A DNA stretch of 64,000 nt from Bacillota bacterium (GTDB lineage: Bacteria; Bacillota; Clostridia; Lachnospirales; Lachnospiraceae): positions 1-64,000 of the forward strand of contig JAQXUQ010000001.1 in NCBI GenBank assembly GCA_029224465.1, read 5' to 3'. Both the position numbers and the translations under genes were made by a program. Position 1 is the stretch's first letter. Each line of letters begins with the position of its first letter. Positions 1-8,250 of this stretch are shown in pieces. The notes under the pieces are model-generated. The model saw nothing but the letters and a program-made list of their open reading frames with translations, was not told the origin of the DNA and did not search any database.

Positions 1-39
1 AGAAAACAGTCGCCAACAAGAAGAAAGCTACAAAATAAT
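1..39 (+). CDS. rpsM: 30S ribosomal protein S13, C-terminal end only
   Basis: The first 12 codons read [12 protein letters not shown] and end in TAA at 37-39. This lysine-rich tail matches the C-terminus of S13, which sits in the head of the small subunit. It lies directly before rpsK, as in the alpha operon of Firmicutes. The rest of the gene is outside the window, so the call rests on the tail and the neighbour. Confidence 0.85.
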
Positions 40-53
40 ATCGTAATAACAAT

Positions 54-443
54 ATGGCAAAAAAGACAGTCGCAGCAAAAAAGAGGAATGTCAAGGTTGA
101 CGGAACAGGTCAGCTTCATGTGCATAGCTCTTTCAACAACATCATTGTGTGTCTTGCCAACAGCCAGGGTCAGGTAATCTCTTGGTCGTCGGCCGGCAAG
201 ATGGGCTTCAGAGGCTCCAAGAAGAACACGCCCTATGCTGCCCAGATGGCAGCTCAGGATTGTGCGAAGGTAGCCTACGACCTTGGACTTCGCAAAGTAA
301 AGGCATATGTGAAGGGTCCGGGCAACGGTCGCGAGGCCGCCATCCGTTTCGTTCACCAGAGCGGCATCGAGGTGACAGAGATCATCGATGTGACTCCGCT
401 TCCCCACAATGGATGCCGTCCTCCGAAGAGAAGAAGAGTCTAG
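54..443 (+). CDS. rpsK: 30S ribosomal protein S11
   Basis: A 129-residue protein of normal length for S11, a component of the small-subunit platform. Family hallmarks are visible: [11 protein letters not shown] near residue 23, the Gly-rich stretch [15 protein letters not shown] around 87-99, and the basic C-terminus [11 protein letters not shown]. It starts 14 bases after rpsM, and 164 bases separate it from rpsD. It is part of the rpsM-rpsK-rpsD-rpoA-rplQ transcription unit. Confidence 0.98.
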   Translation: MAKKTVAAKKRNVKVDGTGQLHVHSSFNNIIVCLANSQGQVISWSSAGKMGFRGSKKNTPYAAQMAAQDCAKVAYDLGLRKVKAYVKGPGNGREAAIRFVHQSGIEVTEIIDVTPLPHNGCRPPKRRRV

Positions 444-607
444 TTTGTTACGGATGCTGCGGCATCCTGACAATAAATGTAGGCGTTGGAAGAAGACTGC
501 GGGCAGTCTGCTGACAGACAGCAGGCGCAGTTGTAAACAACAGACGCAGCTCTGCGGCTGCGCATGAATTCCTCCCCGTAGCGGGGAAACTACGAAAGGA
601 GCCGATT
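444..607 (+). promoter_or_regulatory. Hairpin-rich leader between rpsK and rpsD
   Basis: This 164-base gap has no gene but several short inverted repeats: gatgc/gcatc near 453-466, agactgc/gcagtct near 495-510, cgcag/ctgcg near 546-563 and ccccg/cgggg near 574-586. S4 is a known translational autoregulator in bacteria, including Firmicutes. A structured leader just before rpsD would fit that role, but I cannot match it to a defined RNA family by eye. Confidence 0.3.
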
Positions 608-1201
608 ATGGCAGTAGATAAGACACCAGTTTTGAAGAGATGCAGATCTCTTGATCTTGATCCGACCTTCCTCGGATATGACAAGAAGTCCAAGAGAACC
701 CTTGTAAGAAGAAGCAGAAAGCTTTCCGAATACGGCACACAGCTTCGCGAGAAGCAGAAGGCAAAGTTCATTTACGGCGTTCTTGAGAAACCTTTCAGAA
801 ACTATTATGAGAAGGCCGACAGAATGAAGGGGATGACCGGTGATAACCTTATGGTTATGCTCGAGAGCCGTCTGGATAATGTTGTTTTCCGCATGGGCTT
901 TGCGAGAACAAGAAGAGAAGCCCGTCAGGTCGTTGACCACAAGCACATTCTTGTTAACGGCAAGTGCATCAATATTCCTTCTTATCAGGTAAGCGCGGGC
1001 GATGTAATCGAAGTCAAGGAGAAATCCAAGACGATGCAGAGATTCAAGGATATCGCTGCAGTTACCGCCGGCAGACTTACTCCCGAGTGGGTTGATGTGG
1101 ACAAGGAGAACTTCAAGGGCACAGTAAGTACACTTCCTAAGAGAGATCAGATTGACGTTCCTGTAAACGAAATGCAGATCGTCGAGCTCTATTCCAAATA
1201 A
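608..1201 (+). CDS. rpsD: 30S ribosomal protein S4
   Basis: A 197-residue S4 protein, a primary 16S rRNA-binding protein that nucleates 30S assembly. The S4 domain is clear from about residue 87 (MLESRLDNVVFRMGFARTRREARQVVDHKHILVNG), an RNA-binding fold shared with tyrosyl-tRNA synthetases. The N-terminus lacks the Cys4 zinc knuckle found in some S4 proteins, so this is the zinc-free type. The RBS gaaaggag is 6-8 bases before the ATG. Confidence 0.98.
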   Translation: MAVDKTPVLKRCRSLDLDPTFLGYDKKSKRTLVRRSRKLSEYGTQLREKQKAKFIYGVLEKPFRNYYEKADRMKGMTGDNLMVMLESRLDNVVFRMGFARTRREARQVVDHKHILVNGKCINIPSYQVSAGDVIEVKEKSKTMQRFKDIAAVTAGRLTPEWVDVDKENFKGTVSTLPKRDQIDVPVNEMQIVELYSK

Positions 1202-1249
1202 TGTTCTGATAGCATTAGGGAAACACAAAACCATGAAGGAGGTATACGC

Positions 1250-2218
1250 GTGTTTGACTTTGAAAGACCCCGTATTGAAATCGCTGAGATTACAGACGAT
1301 AAGAAGTATGGCAGATTCGTTGTGGAACCGCTTGAAAGAGGTTATGGCATCACGCTGGGCAATTCCCTCCGCAGAATCATGCTTTCCTCGCTTCCCGGAG
1401 CAGCTGTCAGCCAGATCATGATTTCCGGTGTAAATCACGAGTTCAGTACAATTCCCGGCGTTAAGGAAGATGTTTCGGATATAATCCTGAATATCAAGAG
1501 CCTTGCGATTCAGAATAACAGTGAATCCGCTGAGCCGAAAACCGCTTATATCGATTACGAAGGCGAAGGCGTTGTATATGCCAAGGATATCCAGGCGGAT
1601 CAGGATATCGAGATTATGAATCCCGACCAGGTCATCGCGACGCTCAGCGGCAGCAAGGCAAAGCTTTATATTGAGCTGACCATTACAAAGGGAAGAGGCT
1701 ACGTTAGCGCGGATAAGAATAAGGACGAGAACACCAAGATTGGCGTTATTCCGATCGATTCTATCTATACTCCTGTTCAGAGAGTCAATGTTACGGTTGA
1801 GAACACCCGTGTCGGCCAGCAGACAGACTATGACAAGCTGACGCTCGAAGTTACAACTAACGGCACACTGGCTCCCGATGATGCTGTAAGCCTTGCGGCA
1901 AAGGTGCTTTCCGAGCATCTTTCCGTATTCATCGATCTTTCCGAGAACGGTGAAAATGCAGTTGTCATGGCTGACAAGGAAGAGAGCCAGTCGTCGCAGG
2001 TGCTCGAGATGAGCATCGATGAGCTCGAGCTTTCCGTACGCTCCTATAATTGCCTGAAGCGCGCGGGAATCAATACAGTTCAGGAACTGTGCGACAAGAC
2101 AGAAGACGAGATGATGAAAGTCAGGAACCTCGGCAAGAAGTCTCTTGATGAAGTCCATGAGAAGCTCAAAGAGCTCGGACTCGGATTCAAGAGCAGCGGC
2201 GAGAGCACGGCAGAGTAA
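1250..2218 (+). CDS. rpoA: DNA-directed RNA polymerase subunit alpha
   Basis: A 322-residue alpha subunit. It dimerises to start RNA polymerase assembly and contacts activators and UP elements through its C-terminal domain. The N-terminal domain starts [13 protein letters not shown] and contains [19 protein letters not shown] around residues 32-50. The C-terminal domain has the helix-hairpin-helix elements [18 protein letters not shown] and LGKKSLDEV. The start is GTG at 1250, chosen because aaggagg lies at 1235-1241; an overlapping ATG at 1233 is in another frame. Confidence 0.98.
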   Translation: MFDFERPRIEIAEITDDKKYGRFVVEPLERGYGITLGNSLRRIMLSSLPGAAVSQIMISGVNHEFSTIPGVKEDVSDIILNIKSLAIQNNSESAEPKTAYIDYEGEGVVYAKDIQADQDIEIMNPDQVIATLSGSKAKLYIELTITKGRGYVSADKNKDENTKIGVIPIDSIYTPVQRVNVTVENTRVGQQTDYDKLTLEVTTNGTLAPDDAVSLAAKVLSEHLSVFIDLSENGENAVVMADKEESQSSQVLEMSIDELELSVRSYNCLKRAGINTVQELCDKTEDEMMKVRNLGKKSLDEVHEKLKELGLGFKSSGESTAE

Positions 2219-2362
2219 TTGCTTCGCGGGTGAATGCCTGCGCAGCGTGTAAATCCCGGCATGGTAATTCCTGTGAGGTACATGCAGGGCATGGCAGAAT
2301 CAGTTGACAGCCGCGGGTAAATCCGAAGGTGCCGCGGCTGCCGCCATAGAAAGGACAGACAA

Positions 2363-2905
2363 ATGGCTGAGTACAGAAAATTAGGCAAGAAAACAAAACT
2401 TAGAAAAGCACTTCTCCGCAACCAGGTGACACAGCTGGTTTACAAGGGAAAAATCGTTACAACCGAGGCAAGAGCCAAGGAAGTTCAGAAGATTGTCGAG
2501 CCTCTTGTAACACTTGCTGCCAAGGAGAAGGATAATTTCGAAGAAGTAACCGTTAAGGCTAAGGTTGCGCGCAGGGACAAGGATGGCAAGCGCGTCAAGG
2601 AAGTCGTAGACGGCAAGAAGGTTACCGTTTATGACGAAGTTGAGAAGAAGATCACAAAGGATGCTCCGAGCCGTCTTCATGCGAGAAGACAGATCGCACG
2701 CGTTCTGTATCCTGTAGTTGAGGTTCCGACAGCAGCTGCCGGCCGCAAGAAGAATACCAAGAAGGTTGATCTTGTTGCCAAGATGTTCGATGAGTACGGC
2801 AAGAAGTATGCCGGACGCAAGGGTGGTTATACCCGTATTGTCAAGATCGGACAGAGAAAGGGCGATGCAGCTCTGATGGTTGTTCTTGAGTTTGTAGAAG
2901 CTTAA
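2363..2905 (+). CDS. rplQ: 50S ribosomal protein L17 with internal extension
   Basis: An L17 protein of the peptide exit-tunnel region. The N-terminus (YRKLGKKTKLRKALLRNQVTQLV) and the end (GGYTRIVKIGQRKGDAALMVVLEFVEA) are typical. At 180 residues it is longer than the roughly 115-130 of most bacterial L17 proteins. The extra length is a Lys-rich insertion from about residue 57 to 100 and another near 118-133. Similar long L17 proteins occur in Lachnospiraceae, which supports the placement. It ends the alpha operon before a terminator. Confidence 0.97.
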   Translation: MAEYRKLGKKTKLRKALLRNQVTQLVYKGKIVTTEARAKEVQKIVEPLVTLAAKEKDNFEEVTVKAKVARRDKDGKRVKEVVDGKKVTVYDEVEKKITKDAPSRLHARRQIARVLYPVVEVPTAAAGRKKNTKKVDLVAKMFDEYGKKYAGRKGGYTRIVKIGQRKGDAALMVVLEFVEA

Positions 2906-2922
2906 ATCTGAAATATTTTTAC

Positions 2923-2954
2923 GCGGGAGGGTGGAGACATCCTTCCGCTTTTTT
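2923..2954 (+). terminator. Rho-independent terminator after rplQ
   Basis: An 8-base stem, gcgggagg (2923-2930) with ccttccgc (2941-2948), one G-T pair, followed immediately by six T. It separates the ribosomal operon from the ECF transporter genes. Confidence 0.75.
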
Positions 2955-3038
2955 ATTTTTCTTCACATCATACCAAAAGTCTGCTATCCTTCTTTCATAT
3001 GCGAAGAACGTTCCGCAGCAGACGATAGAGGATAATCG

Positions 3039-3944
3039 ATGGAAATGGTGAAAGCCGTAGGGCTGATTCATGATTATATAACAAGAGATGAGGAAGGCAA
3101 TGTTTCCGGTACGGTACGTGCGGTTGACGGAGTTGACCTCGATGTACAGCCGGGACAGTTTATTGCCGTACTCGGACACAACGGTTCGGGAAAATCTACC
3201 CTGGCAAAACATATCAACGCGCTATTGTATCCTACCGGCGGAACCGTCTGGCTGGACGGCATGGACACGCAGGACGAGTCCAGACTCTGGAATATCCGGC
3301 AGGAAGCCGGCATGATTTTTCAGAATCCCGATAACCAGATCATTGGTCAGGTTGTAGAGGAAGATGTCGGCTTCGGCCCTGAGAACATGGGTGTTCCGAC
3401 AAAGGAAATCTGGCAGCGTGTCGAAGAGGCTTTAAAGGCGGTCGGCATGTGGGAGTTCCGCAAGAAGTCTCCGAACCGTCTTTCAGGCGGTCAGAAGCAG
3501 CGCGTATCTATCGCAGGCGTTATCGCGATGCATCCGAAGTGCATCGTCATGGACGAGCCGACGGCAATGCTCGATCCGGGCGGCCGGAGGGAAGTTATCC
3601 GCGCTGCGAGAGCGCTCAATGAAGTTGAGAAAATCACGATTATTCTGATTACGCATCACATGGAAGAAGCTATTTACGCGGATCATGTTTATGTCATGGA
3701 TCAGGGAAAGATCGCACTGCAGGGAACGCCGCGTGAAGTCTTTTCTCATGTGGAGCAGATGCAGAAGCTCCACCTCGATGTGCCGAAGGTCACACTGCTC
3801 GCGTATGAACTGGGGAAGAGGGGATTAAAACTTCCGGCAGGAATACTGACCAAAGAGGAACTGGCGGAGGCACTAGGGCTTACTTCCGGCAAGGAAGAAC
3901 ACGCTTCCGCGTCAGGCGCATTGAACGCGGGACAGGAGCAGTAA
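3039..3944 (+). CDS. ecfA1: Energy-coupling factor transporter ATPase EcfA1
   Basis: A 301-residue ABC ATPase that, with EcfA2 and EcfT, powers uptake through interchangeable vitamin or metal-binding S components. Walker A is GHNGSGKST near residue 46, the Q-loop is IFQNPDNQ, the signature LSGGQKQR is near 148, and Walker B is CIVMDEPTAMLD near 167-178. The position after rplQ and the 1-base TAATG overlap with the next gene are the standard arrangement in Firmicutes. The C-terminus extends past the nucleotide-binding domain, as is usual for EcfA1. Confidence 0.95.
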   Translation: MEMVKAVGLIHDYITRDEEGNVSGTVRAVDGVDLDVQPGQFIAVLGHNGSGKSTLAKHINALLYPTGGTVWLDGMDTQDESRLWNIRQEAGMIFQNPDNQIIGQVVEEDVGFGPENMGVPTKEIWQRVEEALKAVGMWEFRKKSPNRLSGGQKQRVSIAGVIAMHPKCIVMDEPTAMLDPGGRREVIRAARALNEVEKITIILITHHMEEAIYADHVYVMDQGKIALQGTPREVFSHVEQMQKLHLDVPKVTLLAYELGKRGLKLPAGILTKEELAEALGLTSGKEEHASASGALNAGQEQ

Positions 3945-4804
3945 TGGCACTTAGAGTCGACGATATAAGCTATGAATATGAAAAAGGCACTGCCATGTCC
4001 GTGCATGCGCTGGAACATGTCAGTGTTGATATCCCAGATGGTCAGTTTATCGGTTTGGTAGGGCATACAGGCTCCGGAAAGTCCACATTTGTACAGATGC
4101 TGAACGGTCTGCTGAAACCTTCCGAAGGGCACATTTACTGGAACGATCAGGATATCCATGCGGACGGATTTGACAGGAAGAAGCTGCGCGCGGATGTCGG
4201 GCTTGTTTTTCAGTATCCGGAACACCAGCTGTTCGAGCAGGATGTCATCAGTGATGTTATGTTCGGACCGCGAAACCTCGGACTTTCCGAGGAAGAATGC
4301 AGGAAAAGAGCAGAGGAAGCGCTTAGACGAAGCGGACTTTCCGAAGAATTCTGGAAACAGTCCCCGTTTGATCTTTCGGGCGGCCAGCAGCGCAGAGCGG
4401 CCATCGCGGGCGTACTTGCGATGCTGCCGAAAGTCCTGATCCTTGATGAGCCGACAGCAGGACTGGACCCCAAAGGACGCGATGAGATTCTTGATATGGT
4501 GCGCGGGATGAAGCAGCAGCTTCACATGACAATACTTCTTGTATCGCACAGTATGGACGATGTCGCTGAATACGCGGACCGTATTATTGTCATGAATGAC
4601 GCGAAAATATTGATGGACGGCTCGCCCAAAGAGGTTTTTGCGCGCTATAAAGAGCTGGAAGCCGTCGGACTTTCCGCACCGCAGATGGCCTATATCATGC
4701 AGTATCTGAAGGAGTGCGGCCTTCCTGTCCGGACGGATATTCTGACTGTGGATGAGGCGGCGGAGGAGATTCTGCGTCACAGAGGAGAGCTGCATGTTCA
4801 ATGA
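3944..4804 (+). CDS. ecfA2: Energy-coupling factor transporter ATPase EcfA2
   Basis: The second ATPase of the ECF module, 286 residues. Walker A is GHTGSGKST, the Q-loop is VFQYPEHQLFEQ, the signature is LSGGQQRR, and Walker B is VLILDEPTAGLD. The YPEHQLF sequence after the Q-loop is typical of the EcfA2 partner. It overlaps ecfA1 by one base and ecfT by 11 bases, pointing to translational coupling of the three subunits. The S component is not in this window. Confidence 0.95.
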   Translation: MALRVDDISYEYEKGTAMSVHALEHVSVDIPDGQFIGLVGHTGSGKSTFVQMLNGLLKPSEGHIYWNDQDIHADGFDRKKLRADVGLVFQYPEHQLFEQDVISDVMFGPRNLGLSEEECRKRAEEALRRSGLSEEFWKQSPFDLSGGQQRRAAIAGVLAMLPKVLILDEPTAGLDPKGRDEILDMVRGMKQQLHMTILLVSHSMDDVAEYADRIIVMNDAKILMDGSPKEVFARYKELEAVGLSAPQMAYIMQYLKECGLPVRTDILTVDEAAEEILRHRGELHVQ

Positions 4805-5597
4805 AATTACACTCGGGCAATACTATCAGACAGATTCGGTCATCCACAGGCTCGACCCCAGAGTAAAACTGATTGCAACGCTCGCGTACATCATTTCCCT
4901 TTTCATTGTGAACGGATGGATCGGTTATGCGCTCGCGGCACTTTATCTGGTCATCGTCATTTCGCTTTCCAGAGTTCCGTTCCACTATATTGTGCGCGGA
5001 ATGAAAGCGGTGATGTTCATTCTGCTGATCACCCTTCTGTTCAACCTGTTCCTGACACCGGGAACGCCGGTCTGGACACTCGGACCCTTGACGCTGACGC
5101 GGGAGGGCATTGTTTTTGCGGTGAAAATGGCGGTGCGCCTGACCTTCCTGATTTTCGGCTCGTCACTGATGACGCTGACGACGACGCCGAACGAACTTAC
5201 GGACGCGATGGAAAGCGTGATGGGACCGTTAAAAGTGCTTCACGTACCGGTACATGAAATTTCGATGATGATGTCCATCGCGCTCCGGTTTATTCCGATT
5301 CTGATGGAAGAAACCGACAAAATCATGAAAGCGCAGATTGCACGCGGCGCGGACTTTGAATCCAGAAATCTCATGAAGAAAATCAAAAGCCTTGTCCCTC
5401 TGCTCGTTCCGCTTTTTATCTCCGCTTTCCGAAGAGCCAATGATCTGGCGATGGCGATGGAAGCAAGATGCTACCGCGGCGGAGAGGGACGGACCAAAAT
5501 GAAGCCGCTCGTCTATAGAGGCGCGGACGCCGCAGCGTATGTGTTTCTGGCACTGTATTTTGTGTCCTGCATTGTTTTGCGCGTACTGGGGATGTGA
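4794..5597 (+). CDS. ecfT: Energy-coupling factor transporter transmembrane protein EcfT
   Basis: A 267-residue membrane scaffold that links the EcfA ATPases to S components. Several hydrophobic segments are visible (KLIATLAYIISLFIVNGWIG, VMFILLITLLFNLFL). The coupling helices carry the typical Ala-Arg-Gly motif, QIARGAD, and a second AMEARCYRGG sequence. I chose ATG 4794, preceded by agaggagag, instead of the longer reading that begins with a run of arginines. An RFIPILMEETDKIMKAQ helix is typical of the family. Confidence 0.93.
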   Translation: MFNEITLGQYYQTDSVIHRLDPRVKLIATLAYIISLFIVNGWIGYALAALYLVIVISLSRVPFHYIVRGMKAVMFILLITLLFNLFLTPGTPVWTLGPLTLTREGIVFAVKMAVRLTFLIFGSSLMTLTTTPNELTDAMESVMGPLKVLHVPVHEISMMMSIALRFIPILMEETDKIMKAQIARGADFESRNLMKKIKSLVPLLVPLFISAFRRANDLAMAMEARCYRGGEGRTKMKPLVYRGADAAAYVFLALYFVSCIVLRVLGM

Positions 5598-5600
5598 GCC

Positions 5601-6410
5601 ATGACACAGAGAATCCTGCTGGTGATCGCCTATGACGGCACGAATTACAACGGTTTCGCGATGCAGAAGGATGAAAGCCTTGTCACGATTGAGGGTACGT
5701 TGAACCACGCGCTGCGGCAGCTGACGGGTGAAGACATCCATGTGATCGGAGCAAGCCGTACCGACGCGGGGGTGCACGCATACTGCAACTATGTGGTTTT
5801 CGATACGCAGAGCCGGATTCCGCCGGTAAAATTCGCCGACGCGCTGAATACGAAGCTTCCGCCCGATATCCGTGTCCGGAAATCCAGACTGACAGAACCG
5901 GACTTTCATCCGAGGAACGCGGAAACGGTCAAAACATACGAATACCGGATCTACAACGCGCGGGTGCCGGATCCCATCCGGCGGAATTACTGTTACTATA
6001 CGCATTTTCATCTTGACTGTGACAGGATGCGCGAGGCAGCGAAGTACCTTGTCGGCGAGCATGATTTCAAGAGTTTCTGCAACCCGGCAACCGCGGCAGC
6101 GACAACGGTCCGGGAAGTCGTATCCATTGAGATTGCTGAAAAAAGCTGCAGTGTGCCGTCCATCATGCTGACGAAAAACCATACTGTCGCGCAGCAGGAT
6201 GAGGCGCGGGAGATCACGATCCGCGTACAGGGCAAGGGCTTTCTGTACAACATGGTCCGCATCATTGCAGGGACGCTGATAGATGTCGGACGGGGCAACC
6301 GGGAGCCGTATCAGGTGAAAGAAATGCTGGATGCGCGAGATCGCCGGTGCGCCGGGCCGACTGCGCCGGCCTGCGGACTTTTTCTTACGGATTACCGATT
6401 CATCCATTGA
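5601..6410 (+). CDS. truA: tRNA pseudouridine synthase A
   Basis: A 269-residue TruA, which converts uridines 38-40 of the tRNA anticodon arm to pseudouridine. The N-terminal motif AYDGTNYNGF is followed by the catalytic loop GASRTDAGVHA around residues 50-60, whose Asp is the nucleophile. Also visible are YEYRIYNARVPDP and GKGFLYNMVRIIAGTL near the C-terminus. It follows ecfT by three bases. Its stop codon lies inside the -35 region of the rplM promoter. Confidence 0.96.
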   Translation: MTQRILLVIAYDGTNYNGFAMQKDESLVTIEGTLNHALRQLTGEDIHVIGASRTDAGVHAYCNYVVFDTQSRIPPVKFADALNTKLPPDIRVRKSRLTEPDFHPRNAETVKTYEYRIYNARVPDPIRRNYCYYTHFHLDCDRMREAAKYLVGEHDFKSFCNPATAAATTVREVVSIEIAEKSCSVPSIMLTKNHTVAQQDEAREITIRVQGKGFLYNMVRIIAGTLIDVGRGNREPYQVKEMLDARDRRCAGPTAPACGLFLTDYRFIH

Positions 6411-6435
6411 CACTGCAATTTCAAAGTTTTATAAT
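6407..6435 (+). promoter_or_regulatory. Consensus sigma-A promoter for rplM-rpsI
   Basis: A perfect TTGACA (6407-6412), a 17-base spacer and a perfect TATAAT (6430-6435). Transcription should start near 6442. The -35 overlaps the truA stop codon, so rplM-rpsI have a strong promoter of their own although they follow truA closely. Confidence 0.88.
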
Positions 6436-6441
6436 GTCTTC

Positions 6442-6596
6442 CGTGTGACGCGACAAGGCATTATTCTGCCTTCTTTTGATCGGAAGATCATGGCTGCAGG
6501 ATAGCGAAACTCCCCGGTTTTTGCGAAACGTGCCGCGGCGCGGTGCGATCACACATGATGAATGGAAATGTTTTCACACAAACTGGAGGCTATATA
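6442..6596 (+). ncRNA. 5' leader of rplM, possible L13 leader RNA
   Basis: About 155 untranslated bases lie between the predicted start of transcription and the rplM ATG. Complementary segments include cttccg/cggaag and a GC-rich stretch around 6530-6545. Firmicutes have a described L13 leader in this position for autoregulation. Position and length fit, but I did not fold or match it to the family model. Confidence 0.45.
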
Positions 6597-7031
6597 ATGA
6601 AGACCTATATTCCCAGCGCCAAATCCATTGAAAGAAAATGGTATGTTGTAGACGCTACAGATAAGACTCTCGGACGTCTTGCTTCGGAAGTGGCAACTGT
6701 CCTTCGCGGCAAGAACAAGCCCATTTATACACCGTTCCTTGACTGCGGTGACTATGTGATCGTAATCAACGCCGAGAAGATTAAAGTGACAGGCAAGAAG
6801 ATGGAGCAGAAGCTGTACTTCCGCCATTCCGCATATATCGGCGGCAACGCATGGCACCTGACAACACTCCGTGAAGCACTTGCCAAGAAGCCTGTATGGG
6901 TTGTTGAGCACGCAATCCGTGGAATGCTCCCTTCCGGAAAGCTTGGTGATCAGATGTACACGAAGCTTCATGTATATGAAGGCCCTGAGCACAATCACGC
7001 AGCGCAGAAGCCTGAAGTACTGGAATTCTAA
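6597..7031 (+). CDS. rplM: 50S ribosomal protein L13
   Basis: A 144-residue L13, an early-assembly large-subunit protein. Visible motifs are [21 protein letters not shown] near the N-terminus, [22 protein letters not shown], and the signature [22 protein letters not shown] chose ATG 6597 with the RBS ctggagg because the longer reading from 6543 adds 18 residues foreign to the family. It forms a two-gene operon with rpsI 18 bases downstream. Confidence 0.97.
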   Translation: MKTYIPSAKSIERKWYVVDATDKTLGRLASEVATVLRGKNKPIYTPFLDCGDYVIVINAEKIKVTGKKMEQKLYFRHSAYIGGNAWHLTTLREALAKKPVWVVEHAIRGMLPSGKLGDQMYTKLHVYEGPEHNHAAQKPEVLEF

Positions 7032-7049
7032 TCGGAGGAGGATACGAAG

Positions 7050-7445
7050 ATGGCAAAGGCAGTTACTTACTACGGAACAGGCAGAAGAAAATCTTCTGTA
7101 GCCAGAGTTTTCCTTACACCTGGCAAGGGTAATATCACAATCAACAAGAGAACAGTTGATGATTACTTTGGTCTTGATACCCTCAAGATTATCGTTAATC
7201 AGCCGCTGGAAGCAACAAAGACAGCGGATCAGTACGATCTTTACATTACGGTAAAGGGCGGCGGAACAACCGGACAGGCTGGCGCTATCCGTCAGGGTAT
7301 CGCGAGAGCGCTGTGCGAGGCAGATGCCGAGTTCAGACCGGTGCTCAAGGCAGCCGGATATCTTACTCGTGATTCGAGAATGAAGGAGAGAAAGAAGTAC
7401 GGTCTCAAGAAGGCTCGTAGAGCTCCGCAGTTCTCCAAGAGATAA
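7050..7445 (+). CDS. rpsI: 30S ribosomal protein S9
   Basis: A 131-residue S9, whose C-terminal tail reaches the decoding centre near the P-site tRNA. The motifs [37 protein letters not shown] and the basic end [12 protein letters not shown] are all present. RBS cggagg precedes the ATG. A strong terminator follows. Confidence 0.98.
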   Translation: MAKAVTYYGTGRRKSSVARVFLTPGKGNITINKRTVDDYFGLDTLKIIVNQPLEATKTADQYDLYITVKGGGTTGQAGAIRQGIARALCEADAEFRPVLKAAGYLTRDSRMKERKKYGLKKARRAPQFSKR

Positions 7446-7463
7446 TAACAGTTTTGAAAATTA

Positions 7464-7506
7464 CCCCGTACATATGCGGTTCACCGTATATGTACGGGGA
7501 TTTTTT
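7464..7506 (+). terminator. Rho-independent terminator after rpsI
   Basis: A 16-17 base stem (ccccgtacatatgcggt paired with ccgtatatgtacgggg, 7464-7499) with a very short loop, followed by six T. It marks the end of the core block. Confidence 0.92.
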
Positions 7507-7755
7507 GTGTTTTGGAATAGGGGGAAGTCAACCAAAAATCAACGCACTGTAAAAATGTATGCCTATGCCTGTGATGATCTGAAATGGCGTGAACATTGTT
7601 TTTGACGGGATTTTGATTGTTTTGTGCCGGGATCTGCCTCATTCTGTATGCGGCGAACAAGCCGGAGAGATTAACGGCGTCCGCCGCCAAAATATGATAT
7701 GCTATTTCTGATGCTTTAGCGGATTTAAGAAGAAAGTTTCTTTGGAGGATGAGCG
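7507..7755. other. Intergenic region with no recognisable gene
   Basis: About 250 bases after the rpsI terminator have no convincing reading frame on either strand. A possible -10 box (tatgat or tatgct) lies near 7694-7703 and the RBS ttggagg near 7742-7748, both serving the acetyltransferase. I see nothing else here. Confidence 0.5.
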
Positions 7756-8229
7756 ATGCGTATCAGAAGAGCAGAAGAAAAAGATATTCCGCGGCTGCAT
7801 GAGCTGCTGGGGCAGGTATTGCAGATCCATGCGGACATCCGGCCGGATATTTTTATTCCGGGCACTACGAAGTACACGGACGATGAACTTCGGGACATGG
7901 TTCACGACGATCAGAACCCGATTTATATCGCGGCAGATGAGCAGGATGTCTGCGAAGGATACGCGTTCTGCCAGCTCCGGCAGCAGCCTTTTTCCAACAA
8001 TATGGTACCGTTCCTGTCACTTTTCATCGACGATTTATGTGTTGATCAGAAGACCAGAGGACAGCATGTCGGCGAGAGCCTGTTCGAATTTGTGAAGCAG
8101 GAGGCGAAGAGGCTTGGCTGCTATGAGGTGCAGCTTGATGTTTGGGGTGGCAACACGTCGGCAGAAAAGTTCTATGAAAAGATGGGGATGAGGACCAAAG
8201 AGCGGCGCCTGGAGTATATTGTGGGATAA
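7756..8229 (+). CDS. GNAT family N-acetyltransferase
   Basis: A 157-residue acetyl-CoA-dependent acetyltransferase of the GNAT fold. The acetyl-CoA-binding motif A is visible as VDQKTRGQHVGESLFEFV around residues 97-114, and the following beta strand and helix as QLDVWGGNTSAEKFYEKMGM. The start MRIRRAEEKDIPRLHEL is typical of the family. The substrate cannot be read from sequence. It stands alone, 21 bases before the helicase, and could share its transcript. Confidence 0.88.
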   Translation: MRIRRAEEKDIPRLHELLGQVLQIHADIRPDIFIPGTTKYTDDELRDMVHDDQNPIYIAADEQDVCEGYAFCQLRQQPFSNNMVPFLSLFIDDLCVDQKTRGQHVGESLFEFVKQEAKRLGCYEVQLDVWGGNTSAEKFYEKMGMRTKERRLEYIVG

Positions 8230-8250
8230 GCGCTGCCAAGAGGGAAACCA

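Noticed and set aside
590-2158. Long minus-strand open frame of 522 codons opposite rpsD and rpoA
   Set aside because: It is antisense to two certain genes and its sequence matches no protein pattern; long shadow frames are common opposite GC-rich coding sequence.
5229-6413. Long minus-strand open frame opposite ecfT and truA
   Set aside because: Antisense to well-supported genes; no RBS or motif supports it.
7481-7690. Small minus-strand open frame of 69 codons after rpsI
   Set aside because: It runs through the terminator and has no RBS or recognisable pattern.
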